From assembly GCA_947650365.1 (NCBI GenBank), contig OX393557.1, positions 26,070,385-26,134,384 on the forward strand: a DNA stretch of 64,000 bases, in the 5' to 3' direction. The notes beneath the pieces were generated by a model, which did no database searches, was not told where the DNA came from, and saw only the letters and a list, made by a program, of their open reading frames with translations. The DNA is from Chamaelirium japonicum (lineage: Eukaryota; Streptophyta; Magnoliopsida; Liliales; Melanthiaceae). This document shows, in pieces, positions 10,768-21,720 of this stretch; within the stretch, counting starts at the first letter, position 1, and every line of letters starts with the position of its first letter. Made by a program: the position numbers and the translations under genes.

Positions 10768-11372
10768 ACTGCCATCATCTGGCGATCTCTGCCCAGATCC
10801 GTTATTCCCCAGTGATCTTTGCCCAGATCCGACAATCCTTCGGCGAGTTTAACTAAGATCCGACCATTCTCCAGCAATCACTACCCATGAATTTAGAAAT
10901 ATCTACCCGAAATCAACTCATCTTTCTTCCTTTTAGATCGCTTCTTCTTTTCCTTTCCCCCATGCATGGCTGAAATTACCGTCCCCCTTGTTCGTTCATC
11001 TTTGGTCGAAATGATGGAGGAGGAGGATAGAAAGTGGTGGTGAGAGGAGGAAAATGAGGTGGTGGTCGAAACCCTAATCCTTGATTGACAGTGGTTTGTC
11101 TTCGTTATGTTATTGTTCTGAGATGGGTGTAGAGATCGATACTGTGTTCGGTGGCCTGACAAATGGTGACCTACCGTCTGACAATTGTAATCTCTTAGTA
11201 AAATCATAATCCTTGATTGTAATTATATATTTCTTTTGGTGTGCTTGCATGATCATCATCTGATCTGGTGGTCGATCTCCGAAAAAACTTCCCACCTCGA
11301 AACCTTGCGACATGCTTTCGAAAATACCCGGTGGTCGGATCTTGAACGTCCGAGCCTTTATCACCCCCAACA
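10768..11372 (+). mobile_element. Copia E1, right part of 5' LTR
   Basis: The sequence ends ATCACCCCCAACA at 11372, immediately before a primer-binding-like site, which marks an LTR 3' end (..CA). I could not place the LTR start because no second LTR of this family is in the window. The MITE at 10135 may lie within or just outside it. No coding is expected. Confidence 0.5.
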
Positions 11373-11374
11373 AG

Positions 11375-11865
11375 AGGAATCAGAGCCATTGGTTCGATGC
11401 AAGGTTTCGAAATGGTGGAGTGGAGATGGCATTGAGCGGACCTACCATGAAGTTTGACATAGAGAAGTTTGACGGAAAAATCAACTTTGGCTTTTGGAAA
11501 GACAAGTTAGGGATACATTGATTCAAGCCAGGTAACGCAAGTCACTGAAGGGCGTGAAGCCGACGGATATGAAGGACGTAGATTAGGAAGAATATGAGTT
11601 AAAGATTGTGAGCAAAAGTCGACTATGTCTGGCGAAGAACATCTTGCCACACGTGTCGGGAGAAGGTTCTACAGTAAAACTTTGGGCAAAGCTGGAGGAG
11701 TCTATATGATGAAGGCACTCACTAACCATCTATATATCAAGCAGAAGTTGTTTACGCTAAGGATGGAGGATGAACCAGATATGAGAGATATTCAACTAAA
11801 TAAAATTAAAGTTAAAGAGAGGGAGATCTAAGGCGGGGCGAATCCACCACTAGCTTTATACTACG
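11375..11865 (+). pseudogene. Copia E1 primer site and gag fragment
   Basis: AGGAATCAGAGCC at 11375 is a mutated form of the TGGTATCAGAGCC initiator-Met primer site. The gag start at 11426 reads KFDIEKFDGKINFGFW, matching the conserved copia gag N-terminus. A later segment gives GGVYMMKALTNHLYIKQKL...LRMED, the usual (S)LTN..LYLKQ..LYTL..ED motif. Stops and frame changes interrupt it. It ends abruptly at about 11865, where 10 bp of the E2 RT end and then the paralogue A flank follow. This copy keeps more E1 gag than the copies at 19344 and 39726. Confidence 0.75.
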
Positions 11866-12560
11866 CTAGTTTAAGCTAATAGAATTTGCTATTTCTACTA
11901 GATGATTCGACCTATCATAGCTAAAATCCTTGATGGAGTTTGAAGAAGGATCCTACAACTGTCAATGGCATGAATCAAGCATCTTCAGTTAGTACGATCT
12001 GTCTCCAATTGAGCACGGATCGTCTTCCCTAAAAATGCATTATTCATCCTATCAAAAGATTATAGGTAAGATTATATTCAAATAAAATACCCTACCATTG
12101 TGCACATGGTATGTATTCTCTGCGGTGGGCACGATCTATCCCTTTTAGGACATGGATCGTCTTCCCTAAGTATGACACATCATTTGCCCGATTGTGGGTA
12201 AAATGAAATTATATGCATAACAATTATAAACAATGAGTTTTACTCTCACAGCACATATCTCATTTCCTAAATATGAAATATGAGAGCAAGCAATATTTGA
12301 TTTTATCAATACTCTTCTACTGAGATTAAGTAAACTAGCTAGGATGACATTCTGTCCTCTTATTTCTATAGTTTTCTAATAGGAATCATTAGAAAACTAT
12401 CAAAACGATAGCGTAGGAGGTGAGCAAAGCAAAGCACAGTGAACCCCCAAAGTTATCTGTGTAGCTTCCCGAGCCACCCTATAACCATAAAAAATATACA
12501 ACAAAAACGATAGAACATAATAGAACATGCTAATCCTTAGTGTAAAACTGTGCATGCAAG
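11866..12560. other. Non-coding: downstream region of peptide paralogue A (copy 2)
   Basis: A close copy of 4809-5506, beginning with the same ACTACGCTAG remnant of E2 RT. No gene is visible. It ends in ATGCAAG (12554-12560), the target duplication of the following transposon. Confidence 0.5.
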
Positions 12561-13136
12561 CATGGGTGGATCCATTGGTTGGCTTGGCCGAGTTGTAACC
12601 TGACCGAGATTAAAAAAAGAGGAACTTAGTGATTGGTCCCTGACAAAGGTATCAACTTACAATAAGTCCTTCTACAAGTCCAGCATTGCAATAGCTTCCT
12701 TTTGAAAGCACGCCAAACCAAATAGAAAAATAGGACAATAACGCCCAAGCAAAGTTCATTAAATTTATATTTTCTATCATCAACTTAACACGAATAATTT
12801 TTTGCATGAAAATCAATTAAAATCACTCCAAAATGTCGATTTAAAACCACAAAACAATTTAATTTTTTATTATGTATATTTTCATTAAAAATAAATTATT
12901 CTGTCAACCAACCAAATAGTTACTCTTTTTTACCAATTTATTATTCTTTATGTGTTGAAATCAACTTGGTTTCGCATAGTTAAAATCATTTTTGATAAAA
13001 AAAAAACATATTGTGACCAAATGAGCAGAAATATTGTTACAATCAATTGTCAATTAAGGTATTTTATCATATCAAATTGTTACACTTTGCTAACGGATTG
13101 TTACCCTTTACTAATTATTACTTTTTTACTACGATT

Positions 13137-13395
13137 GTTACACTTTATATGTAGGGTTAAAATTATCATCTAAAAAATTTCCTTATTACATGTGCTTGAT
13201 AGAAGGAGCCCGCGTTAGCCAGAACTAACAGATTTTCTCTTTACCAATTTTTACTCTATTGCTATAATTTTTACACTTTATTTATAAGGGTAAAATTATC
13301 ATTTAAATTTTTTTGTTATTATATGTGCATGGGAGAAGGAGCTCGCGTTAGACAAAGTCCAACTACAAGGGCGTAACGCTAAGTTCAAAGTTTAC
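13137..13395. repeat. Diverged ~133 bp tandem repeat (copy 2)
   Basis: The same pair of related blocks as at 6085-6345, with the shared TTACACTTTAT and GAAGGAGC..GCGTTAG segments. Confidence 0.55.
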
Positions 13396-14162
13396 GTACC
13401 CTTAACATTAAACAAAAACCTTTTCAAGGAGCTAACATTAATGTCCCTTAAAAAAAGCTCAATAATGCCCTCCACATTAACTACCACGTAGGCTGGGAAT
13501 GGGAAAGCACTCCAACGGACTCGTCAATCTCTCCCTATTTTTGGGTAAAATGACCAAATCAGGGCCCATGAAAACAATCTTTACGAGGACTATTATGGAA
13601 ATTAAGAAAGTCAATAGACTTTCATTCAATGCAAACTAAGGCCCACTATTCTTAGGTTTTCCTGCTTCTCTCATCCACCTCAGGGAGAAGAGTAGGGAAA
13701 TTTGGTAAAGCCCATTGGAGCCCCCTTTTGATTGCTTTCTCCATTTCTTTCGGTAGAACAAGGAAGAAATCTAAACGAGCTCGTTGGAGGGTAAAAATTT
13801 CAGCACATTCTATGCTCACTACAACCGTGGAGCCCACAGTGATTCAAGAGACATGGGATAGGAGGCCCCATCACATGGGGGTAGTTGCCCCCAGCACTTA
13901 GAGCTGGCTGATAGGCTCTAGGCAACGGTTAGCGTACGTAGGATGTCCAAATTTTCTCACGTTGGAGATGCTCTTATAGCCTGCCCGACCCTGCCACCAG
14001 CGCAGCTCTGCCAAGTCGCTACTTGCAAGACAAAACACACACACAAAAAATTATCACTGATTCTCCCGTAAAAAACAAAAACAAAACTCAATCCGTTGGT
14101 CGCTCCTCTTTGTAACATCCGCCCCAAACACACAAGATTTTGTCCGCTTTGCCCGTGCCCGC

Positions 14163-14235
14163 ACGAGGACTTCCCAGGGGGTCACCCATCCTGGTACTAC
14201 TCTCGCCCGAGCAAGCTTAACTACAGAGTTCTTAC
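14163..14235 (-). repeat. 5S rRNA-derived segment in Cassandra LTR 1
   Basis: The minus strand reads AGTTAAGCTTGCTCGGGCGA, then AGTAGTACCAGGATGGGTGA and CCCCCTGGGAAGTCC. This matches the 3' part of plant 5S rRNA, including the internal promoter region. It is part of a retroelement LTR and not a ribosomal gene. Confidence 0.85.
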
Positions 14236-14486
14236 GAAATCCGTAGCGGCGCACGGTTTTAAAACACATCTTCTATGTTTGGGAGGGGAAATTATATAAC
14301 TAGCTCAGGATCTCCTTCTCTCCAGGCGATGTGGGGCTAACTCATGGCCTTGTACACCTCACCTCACCTAACCTCATCCATCTTGGCATTCCCGACTCAG
14401 GAGTCTTGGCTCTTGGCTATTGGACTATTGGATCTTGGTCGTGACAATCCACACACAAGATTTTGTCCGCTTTGCCCGTGCCCGCA

Positions 14487-14565
14487 CAAGGACTTCCCAG
14501 GGGGTCACCCATCCTGGTACTACTCTCGCCCGAGCACGCTTAACTACGGAGTTCTTACGAAATCC
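14487..14565 (-). repeat. 5S rRNA-derived segment in Cassandra LTR 2
   Basis: The same 5S-like block as in LTR 1, here with AGTTAAGCGTGCTCGGGCGA, closer to the canonical plant 5S at that position. It is not a ribosomal gene. Confidence 0.85.
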
Positions 14566-14803
14566 GTAGCGGCGCACAGTTTTAAAACGCGTCTTCTATG
14601 TTTGGCAGGGGAAATTATATAACTAGCTCAGGATCTCCTTCTCTCTAGGCGATGTGGGGCTAACTCATGGCCTTGTACACCTCACCTCACCTCACCTCAC
14701 CTCATCCATCTTGGCATTCCCGCCACAGGAGTCTTGGCTCTTGGCTATTGGCCTATTGGATCTTGGTCGTCACACTCTTCGTCACGACTCCCGCGCTAGC
14801 CGC

Positions 14804-15116
14804 CATGGTCTCCAAGAAGGCAGGAATGCCGCCCGGCCCGCGTCCCAGTAGGCCTTTATCAACTTCCGACGATCGGACCTCACTCATCGCCGTGAGCTCT
14901 CCTCTTCTTCATCCCGCGCGCGAACTTCTCCAACACCAAGAACGCCGCCCTCCTTTGCATTCATCAATCCCCGCAGCTGCACCTACCCTCCCTCTTCCCT
15001 CTGGATTCCGGCCTCACCTCTTGCCTAAGGTAGAGTCCCGAGTCCCGACTCCGAGAATCAATAATGAAATCAAACAACCAAATCAACTTTGTGATTTCGC
15101 ATTGTGGAGGTTTTGA
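14804..15116 (+). other. Open captured-exon candidate (MVSKKAGMPPG...)
   Basis: In this copy the ATG after GCCGCC opens a frame of about 103 codons (MVSKKAGMPPGPRPSRPLST..., later SPLLHPARELLQHQERR). In the sister copies it stops after 15 codons because of small differences. The product is Pro/Ser/Arg-rich, matches no family I know and has no recognisable domain. A donor-like AAG|GTAGAG at about 15030 would end an exon. It could be a captured plant exon or chance in GC-rich DNA. Confidence 0.2.
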
Positions 15117-15614
15117 AATTTGTAGGTTTAGATTTTTTTTTTCGGTAGAAAGGCTTAGAATTTCCATTGGCAATAGAATTTTCTAATTATCTATTTGCAG
15201 CTGTGATATCGGTGCAGTGACATAATCTATTCAGTACCTTTGTTTCCTTACGTTTTCTAATTATAATCCTCGCACGTTAGATTAACCACGCTAAGTTTTT
15301 GATTCACACATCATTATTCATTGTCTTGAGTCCATAGCAGTATTGTTCCTTACTTTCTTACTTCAGCTTCAGACCACATTTAGATATGATCTTTAATGTT
15401 TATTATTTTTCATTTATTAGAATTTCTTGCCTTGTATTGTGTTTCTTCTACCTTTTGGATTTAGACCGTATTTTTTCATGGTACACTTTTTGTACTCAGC
15501 TCAGCTTAAAAAAACTTGCTTAGTATTTCTTTACTGTATAAAGTTTCGTTATAAAATATTTAGTTTAGCTTCATCCTAGTTCAAAATAAATTCCTAGCTA
15601 CGCCCCTATGCAAG

Positions 15615-15742
15615 GCCAATTTATTTTTGTCAGACGGGGTGATGGACGATACCCACCATCAGGTAACGGACAATGGGGTTCTGGGATAAAGTCTTCTCAC
15701 CATCGTCTCCTTTAGCTTTTAAGTGCAACCTGCATTATCTCT
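15615..15742 (-). pseudogene. Exon 2 remnant of peptide paralogue A
   Basis: Minus-strand sequence continues from the hAT target duplication with segments related to exon 2 of the peptide gene: the CACCCCGTCTGAC and CAGAACCCCATTGTCCGT blocks align with PVVR...SPR of the intact copies. The reading frame is broken. It joins L1 sequence at about 15742, so exon 1 and the promoter are lost. Confidence 0.45.
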
Positions 15743-16580
15743 AACGAGATCGTCACCAATTACATCCCAAAGAAACCTATAGAACTCTTTGTTAAATCCA
15801 TAAGGTCCCGGTGCCTTGTTTGTCGCACAGGCATACACTACACGCTGGATCTTTCCCGGATCTGGGATGCGAATGAGCAACTCATTCATGTTCAGGGAGA
15901 TGCATCGCGTGAAGTCCTCCAAGTCCTGGAGATTAAGCTCCCTTGCACTTGTCCATTGTTGCTTAAAGAAGTGGACTAAATTTTCTTGCATAGCTCCCGG
16001 TTCCTTTATCACCATGTTTCCATTACGTAGTCCACAAATACTGTTATGAGACCGATGTGCTTTCGTACAAGCTTGAAAGAATTTTGTATTCCGATCTCGT
16101 AGCCACTTGACCCTACACTTTTGTGTCCATAGTCTCTCCTCCTGAGTCAAGGCCCACTCTAGTTGAGCCTGCACCTGCTCCATCTCAGCATTAGGCTCCC
16201 CCTGGTTAGCGATCCGATTTCCCTTCCTCTCAAGGTCTTGCCATAACGACTTCACCACATCATGGATATTACCTATTGTATTCTTGTTCCAATACGCTAA
16301 AGCAGATCGAGTAATAGGCAGGTTTGCTGAGCACCATGTTTTCGAAATCTAGTAGTTTCGGATAACCTCCCGACAATCAGGACGTTGTAGCCAAGAGTTA
16401 TTGAGCCCCCCCAATCTGTTATTACACCAAGTAAAATGTTCGTCTCGGAAACAAACATCCCGTAGCCCACTCCGAACCATTTATGCCAAAAATATCTCTT
16501 TATCACACTCCAAAGTACTCGTATTCACTGTAGATATCATGATCGGACTTGCCCGGGGACATGTGACGACCATATGTAGC
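15743..16580 (-). pseudogene. L1-type LINE fragment (copy 2)
   Basis: The minus strand carries an open stretch of about 170 codons. It has the linker (GNIHDV, DRNTKFFQACTKAHRS, NSICGLRNGN), IPDPGKIQ and the start of the RT domain (NKAPGP.GFNKEFYRFLWD), as in plant L1 ORF2. Upstream is a broken endonuclease-end region (DEHFTWCNN). Its low-coordinate end is truncated about 190 bp earlier in the LINE than the copy at 7756-8700. No poly-A tail is seen. Confidence 0.8.
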
Positions 16581-16919
16581 ATCCAAAATATATCTATAGC
16601 TTATGTATGATAATACAGAGCAATTCAATGGATATTACCCTTTTAAACTAAGTAATACACGGTAAAAAACCATATATTTTATTATATATAAGCATTACGG
16701 ATACAATACTCTCTTATTGATAAGAAGCTAGTGAACAAGGAGAGTATTTCGTCCACTTATTTCCATAGTTTTCAGATGGGAACCATTAGAAACCTATCAC
16801 AACGATAGCGTAGGAGACAAGCAAAGCGAAGCGAAGCGAACCCCCGAAGTTATTATCCACGTAGATCCCCGTACCACCCTATAGCCATTGAAAACATACA
16901 ACAAAAATGATAGAACATG
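16581..16919 (-). other. 3' flank of the peptide gene B2
   Basis: Non-coding and homologous to 8701-9045. It contains a short AGCGA run of about three units near 16825. Confidence 0.4.
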
Positions 16920-17208
16920 TTAATTCCTAGTGTAAAAATGGTCGTTTAATTTCATCTGGCGGGGTGATTTGATAATACCCACATTACTTGGACGACGAAC
17001 AACGGGAGCATTAGGATCAACATATTTCTCACTAGCTTCCCCCTCGGATGCAAGCGCAACCTATGTAATCCGAAAAAAATAATGATCAATAGAGACAACT
17101 TCAGTCCTCTTATAAAGGTATAGAGAGGCCGGGGGAGCCCACCTCGCAAGAGACCATGACGATGATTGTGACGAGGAGCAGCAGGGACAGTGCAAGCAGC
17201 TTCGCCAT
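16920..17208 (-). CDS. Small secreted peptide B2 (two exons)
   Basis: Exon 1 is 17208-17143 and exon 2 is 17060-16920. An 82 bp intron runs from GTGGGC to CATAG. The product is 68 residues. This copy has the best signal peptide: residue 7 is Leu and the core reads LLALSLLLLVTIIVMVS, with likely cleavage after ALA (residue 26). Exon 2 differs from the other two copies only at third positions (CGC for CGT, AGT for AGC), so the mature peptide is identical. A TATA-like box lies 100 bp upstream. The cellular role is unknown; secretion to the apoplast is inferred from the leader. There is no nearby partner gene, only transposons. Confidence 0.55.
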
Positions 17209-17307
17209 GGCTACGCGTGGAGGAGCTAGGGCCTAGAACTTCCACAAACTCTCTTGAGCTAGTGGAGGAGCTAGTGCTTAGAACTTCCACAACCATTTTG
17301 AAGGAGT

Positions 17308-17314
17308 CTTATAG
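17308..17314 (-). promoter_or_regulatory. TATA-like box of peptide gene B2
   Basis: CTATAAG on the minus strand, 100 bp before the ATG, at a position matching the boxes of B1 and B3. Confidence 0.35.
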
Positions 17315-18072
17315 TACGATCCGGGCAACAAGGAAGATCCCTCTGTGGTACTGGTACTTGTTCGGTTGGATGGGATCCAACTGTGAAGTGGGTCCATGGT
17401 TGACTTACCCTCCTTTGGATATCAAAACCTTCGATCCATACGAAGAGGTACTGGTTAAGGGTTTATTGGCTTAAGCGAAAACTACACTAGCACCAGTTGA
17501 GTTATATGACAACTAGTTACATGTCGGCACTGCAACGGGCCGTCTTCGGCTGCAACATACCCATCGAGCATCTCCACCTTCATCAATACCGTATTCATTT
17601 GGCGGCTGAGGGTCGCTAGTTTAATCATAGTTTTGGCCGATTCCTTTTTGTCTTTATTCATTTTTGTGGTTAAAATATAATTAACGTACACTTCCTATTT
17701 GTGGTAAAGTTGTAAATAACGCAAACGGCCTAGCCTTAACATGTTATATAGATTACAATGATAACACCTCTTGTTTCTGAAATTACACCGAAACCTCTTA
17801 TAGTTTAATTATCTTTATCATATAGCCCCATCCGTTTGTCAACAGTTAGAGAAATTAATGAAAATTATTGACATATGCTGATGTCAGCCTATTTTAAATG
17901 GAGACTGTTTAGTTTACCCGCACCTCTTTAAACAAGCAAGTTCCGATTTTTTCACTTGAGAGAAAAAAAAAATGGCAGGGGAGAGACAGAGGTTACTACT
18001 GCATGCATATTCGGCCAACTCCGCCGCCTGGCTTCACCTCCAACCCATACCACCTCATAACCTACCTCCACC
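17315..18072. other. Non-coding: upstream region of peptide gene B2
   Basis: Conserved with 9434-10134, and I see no gene in it. It contains a short duplicated GAGCTAGTG/GAACTTCCACAA stretch near 17226-17293 that is not in the other copies. Confidence 0.4.
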
Positions 18073-18683
18073 TAGGGCTGCAGCTTAGGCGAGTTGGACC
18101 CGACCCAACCCAAATTTTGGTTGGGTTTGGGTTGATTTACTTGAAGATTGGGCTGGGTTAGGATTGAAAAAATACAATCCGAGTTGAATTTGGGTCGGGA
18201 TTGGGTTGAGGGGTCGGGCAACCTGACCCAACCCAAACCCGAGTACTTATTTCTATCTATGAATTTGTTATATATAATCACAACCAACCTGAGTGCTCAT
18301 ATGTTGAGGGGTCATAGTCACAGTTATCCGTTTCACCTAGTCCCAGATTATTTATTTACTTTTAGCTTATCAAATAAAGACATTATCTAATGATCTAGTA
18401 AGCTGTATCGATAGAAATGCAAAAAAAGTTATATGGTAGTGTTAGCAAGTATAAGTTTTTTAAAAAAATTTTGATCTTCAAAGGGTAAATTTTTAAACAA
18501 TAATTATACCCGAACTTGCACAACCCGACCCGTCCTACCAACTTGGCCTAACCCGAGCCCAAGTTGAGCGTAGAAATTTTTTCTTGGGTTGGGCTTGGGC
18601 TGGGCATCTCAGGTTGGAGGTTGGGTTGGGTTGGTACTTGGGTTTGGCTTGGGTTGACCCCAACCCGCACGAGTTGCAGCCCA
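18073..18683. mobile_element. hAT-like MITE (copy 2)
   Basis: The same element as 10135-10767, with TAGGGCTGCAGCTTAGGCG at the left and CGAGTTGCAGCCCA at the right, so the ends pair better here. It is GGGTTGG-rich and has no coding capacity. Confidence 0.55.
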
Positions 18684-19290
18684 ACTGCCATCCTCCGACG
18701 ATCTGTGCCCAAATCCGGTATTCCCCAGTGATCTTTGCCCAGATCCGACAATCCTCCGACGAGCTTAACTAAGATCCGACCATTCTCCAGCAATCACTAC
18801 CCTTGAATTTAGAAATATCTACCCGAAATCAACTCATCTTTCTTCCTCCTACATCTCTTCTTCTTTTCCTTTCCCTCATGCATGGCTGAAATTACCATCC
18901 CCCATGTTCGTTCATCTTTGGTCGAAATGATGGAGGAGGAGGATAGAATGTGGTGGTAAGATGAGGAAAATGAGGTGGTGGTCGAAACCCTAATCCTTAA
19001 TTGACTGTGGTTTGTCTTCGTTGTGTTATTGTTCTGAGAGGTTGTAGAGATCGATACTGTGTTCGGTGGCCTGACAAATGGTGGTCGAAACCCTAATCCT
19101 TGATTGTAATCTCTTAGTAAAATCATAATCCTTGATTGTAAGTATATATTTCTTTTGGTGTGCTTGCATGATCATTATCTGATCTGGTGGTCGATCTCCG
19201 AAAAAGCTTCCCACCTCGAACCTTGCGACGTGCTTTCGGAAATACCCGGTGGTCGGATCTTGAACGTCGGAGCCTTTATCACCCCCAACA
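18684..19290 (+). mobile_element. Copia E1, right part of 5' LTR (copy 2)
   Basis: Homologous to 10768-11372, ending ACCCCCAACA just before an intact primer site. The LTR start is not defined. Confidence 0.5.
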
Positions 19291-19292
19291 AG

Positions 19293-19523
19293 TGGTATCA
19301 GAGCCATTGGTTCGATGCAAGGTTTCGAAATAGTGGAGTGGAGATGGCATTGAGCGGACCTACCATAAAGTTTGACATAGTGAAGTTTGACGGAAAAATC
19401 AACTTTGGCTTTTGGCAAAACAAGTCAGAGATACATTGATTCAAGCCAGGTTATGCAAGTCACTGAAGGGCATGAAGCCGACGGATATGAAGGATGTAGA
19501 TTAGGAAGAATATGAGTTAAAGA
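19293..19523 (+). pseudogene. Copia E1 primer site and gag start (copy 2)
   Basis: TGGTATCAGAGCCATTGG at 19293-19310 is the initiator-Met primer-binding site. The gag ATG at 19344 gives KFDIVKFDGKINFGFW and stops soon after. At about 19523 gag is joined directly to the RNase H end of another copia element; the copy at 11375 shows that gag originally continued. Confidence 0.75.
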
Positions 19524-19845
19524 TTGCGGTGTGGCTCAAGAAGTTCTTCACGAACTTAGGATGCGTACCGGGAGCTCAAGATCCTATTGTCCTTTACTGC
19601 GACAATAGTGGAGCGGTAGCTCAATCCAAGGAGCCAAGATATCACCAGAAGAGTAAGTATATCGAGCGAAAATACTATATTATCCGGGATTTGTAGAAGC
19701 GAGGGGAGGTTGCAGTGACTCAGGTGGTGTCTGCAGATAACATGGCGGACCATTTCACAAAGGCATTACTGACCATGGCTTTTGAGAAACACGTGGATGG
19801 CATGGGAGTTAAGACTGTTGTTCCCCGCTAGGCCAAGTGGGAGAT
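19524..19845 (+). pseudogene. Copia E2 RNase H C-terminus and polypurine tract
   Basis: The frame encodes the end of Ty1/copia RNase H: VLYCDNSGAVAQSKEPRYH, QKSKYIERKYYIIRDL and VSADNMADHFTKAL. After a stop comes AAGTGGGAGAT (19835-19845), a typical copia polypurine tract, directly abutting the LTR start TGTTG. An in-frame TAG follows the RDL motif. This is the 3' end of an E2-family element standing immediately upstream of an E2 LTR, so the LTR is shared between a 3' fragment and a following interior. Confidence 0.8.
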
Positions 19846-21706
19846 TGTTGTAGCTCGTGTGTCCTGAGCGTGGATTTTCTGTATTAACATTAATAAAGAT
19901 GACTTTGGTTATTGCATTAATTAGAATACTACTTTGGTATTTTTAATACACATATAATAAAGGACCCTAGGGAACACAGTAGGCCATTGAGGAGCATGGT
20001 GGATCCATGCTTGAGAAACCCAGTGGACCAGTTATGTGTAGACCTAGAACTAGTTCACAGCTTAGGTGATGTCGGTCGCTTCACAGAGAACAAGCTGTTG
20101 GCAGGTAGAGGATGTGGTGAAGTCTCTACCACGAGAACGTGGGATTCACATTCACCTGACCAAGCACGATGATCGTGTTGAACAGGAACCAAGACGGTGC
20201 ACAGTTCAGTGATTCAGACACTGGTGCATAAACCGTCTTAATGTGCCAACGTGTGCGGACCTTCCATAGTCCAATACCATGGTACGTTGGGTTACCCGGC
20301 TGGTGCTTGAGTGACATGTAATCCCTACAGGTTATCCGACGTCCAGTGTCGGATGGGTGCATTTTGATGAGTCAATCTGTCCATACAGTTAACCCAGGCC
20401 TGGTGGTTGTCAGTATGATTGACGATGTTCCGAATGCTAGGCATAGCATCGGAAGTTGTGTGTTGTTATAGATGGCAAGTCATCAATTCCTAGTCAGATT
20501 ATCGATCGGGATCTGACGGTGCTCCCCACCGCCCGAGTCGTATCATGGCATCAGTAATAGGAGGGACTAAGGATTATCATAGTATAGTAGAGAACAGGGT
20601 TACAAGAGAGCAACATAAGTTTAGGATCACTAGAGTTCAACTCGCGTCGCACTCTGGGTGGCTGTGCGGGTTAATCGGATTAGGGTTGATTAACGGAACT
20701 TTCGGTGTGTCACCGGAATAATTAATCAGGGATCCGGTTAGAGCTAGAGATCTTGAACCCTGAAGGTTTCACCCTGTCGTTGCATATAGGAATTGTTCCC
20801 CAATCTGGTTAGATACGTTGGATGCGAAGTAGCGCGATGGAGCACAAGCCCGGAGCCTAAGAACCTAATTCATATGTATTAGGGGCCATAGAGGTATTTT
20901 GGTAAATATTAAAATATGGCTCATAACATATTGAATATGGATCTTAGAATGAGTAGAATAATTCGAGGAGCTCATAGGCGCTGACAGAACTCAATTCCGA
21001 GTATCGCACCTCACTCAATCTCTATTTCAGTTTTTCAATTTTCGTGAAGGGCGTTTTAGTACAGGTTTCACGATAGACACTTGGAAACCCTAAAATCGAC
21101 CCCCCCTCATCCTAATCTCTTTAGGGCCGGCCCTAGGCTGCGTATGGCACTAGGAGGCCGACCCTATATGTAGTTTGGAGAGGGAGGGGCCGGCCCTAGG
21201 TGCTCCCCCTCTCCTAAAACCCGACCCCCTCTCCCTCGGCCAAAGAAGAAAGAGGAAGAAGAAGAAAGAAGAAGGAGAAAGGAAGGAGAAGGAAGAAGAG
21301 AGAAAGAGAATGAGGAGATCTCGCGGCTAGCCATCGTCTTCGCAACAAATTCCTCCGTCGGCTCGTAGTCCTTGCACTCAGAGGTAGGAGTTCGAGGATT
21401 CCCCAATTCGCAAAGGACAAGGTGCTATCCGACAGCTACCTTTGCGATTCACGTGCGGTTCATCATTGTTCTGTTCTCTCCGGATCATAGATCCACAAGG
21501 TATGATGATTCTAAACACCTAACTAGATGCATGCATGTCTTCCGTAGATCGTAGTATGCCTCTAGGGTGTCCGCACCTATGTTAAGATCATAGATTTGCA
21601 TGTAGATTATTTTGTAGAATTAATTGTAATGAAACAAACACCGTATGATCTTCGGATCTTTTTTTTGCTTTCGCTGTGACTCTGATAAGCGGATCCAATT
21701 CCAACA
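19846..21706 (+). mobile_element. Copia E2 LTR (copy 1)
   Basis: A 1,861 bp LTR from TGTTGTAGC to ATTCCAACA (TG..CA ends with a TGTTG/CAACA inverted pair). It lies between a polypurine tract and a primer-binding site. It contains palindromic GGGCCGGCCC motifs near 21123 and 21191 and a purine-rich AAGAAG tract at about 21240-21310. No gene is visible inside. The sister LTR is 40228-42108. Confidence 0.85.
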
Positions 21707-21708
21707 AT

Positions 21709-21720
21709 TGGTATCAGAGC
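21709..21720 (+). other. Copia E2 primer-binding site
   Basis: TGGTATCAGAGC, complementary to the 3' end of initiator-Met tRNA, two bases after the LTR end. This is the usual copia arrangement. Confidence 0.85.

Larger units (their letters stand above)
14111..14774 (-). mobile_element. Cassandra-type TRIM retroelement (two fused LTRs)
   Basis: The insertion runs TGTAACATCC...GTCGTCACA and is flanked by the 5 bp duplication CTCTT (14106-14110 and 14775-14779). The empty site is intact at 7073-7077 and 61179-61183. It consists of two tandem LTR-like units, 14111-14446 and 14447-14774, each with an inverted 5S rRNA segment, the defining feature of Cassandra. The second unit lacks its first bases (TGTAAC...CCCCAA). 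The internal domain with primer site and polypurine tract is missing, so this is an LTR-LTR fusion. Read from the minus strand the element has the usual 5S polarity. Cassandra never encodes proteins. Confidence 0.85.
12561..15607. mobile_element. Complete hAT-like non-autonomous element with Cassandra inside
   Basis: It begins CATGGGTGGATCCA and ends TAGCTACGCCCCT, imperfect inverted ends. It is flanked on both sides by the direct repeat ATGCAAG (12554-12560 and 15608-15614). The unoccupied equivalent can be read in the peptide genes: flanks CCTAGTGTAAAA and CTGACGGGGTG adjoin at about 9052-9105. The total is 3,047 bp, or about 2.4 kb after subtracting the nested Cassandra. No transposase is visible. 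A 7-8 bp duplication and CA(G)GGGCG-type ends fit the hAT superfamily; the assignment is an inference. Confidence 0.65.

Noticed and set aside
14163..14565. Possible 5S rRNA genes
   Set aside because: Only the 3' part of 5S is present and it is embedded in Cassandra LTRs with a target duplication around the whole element.
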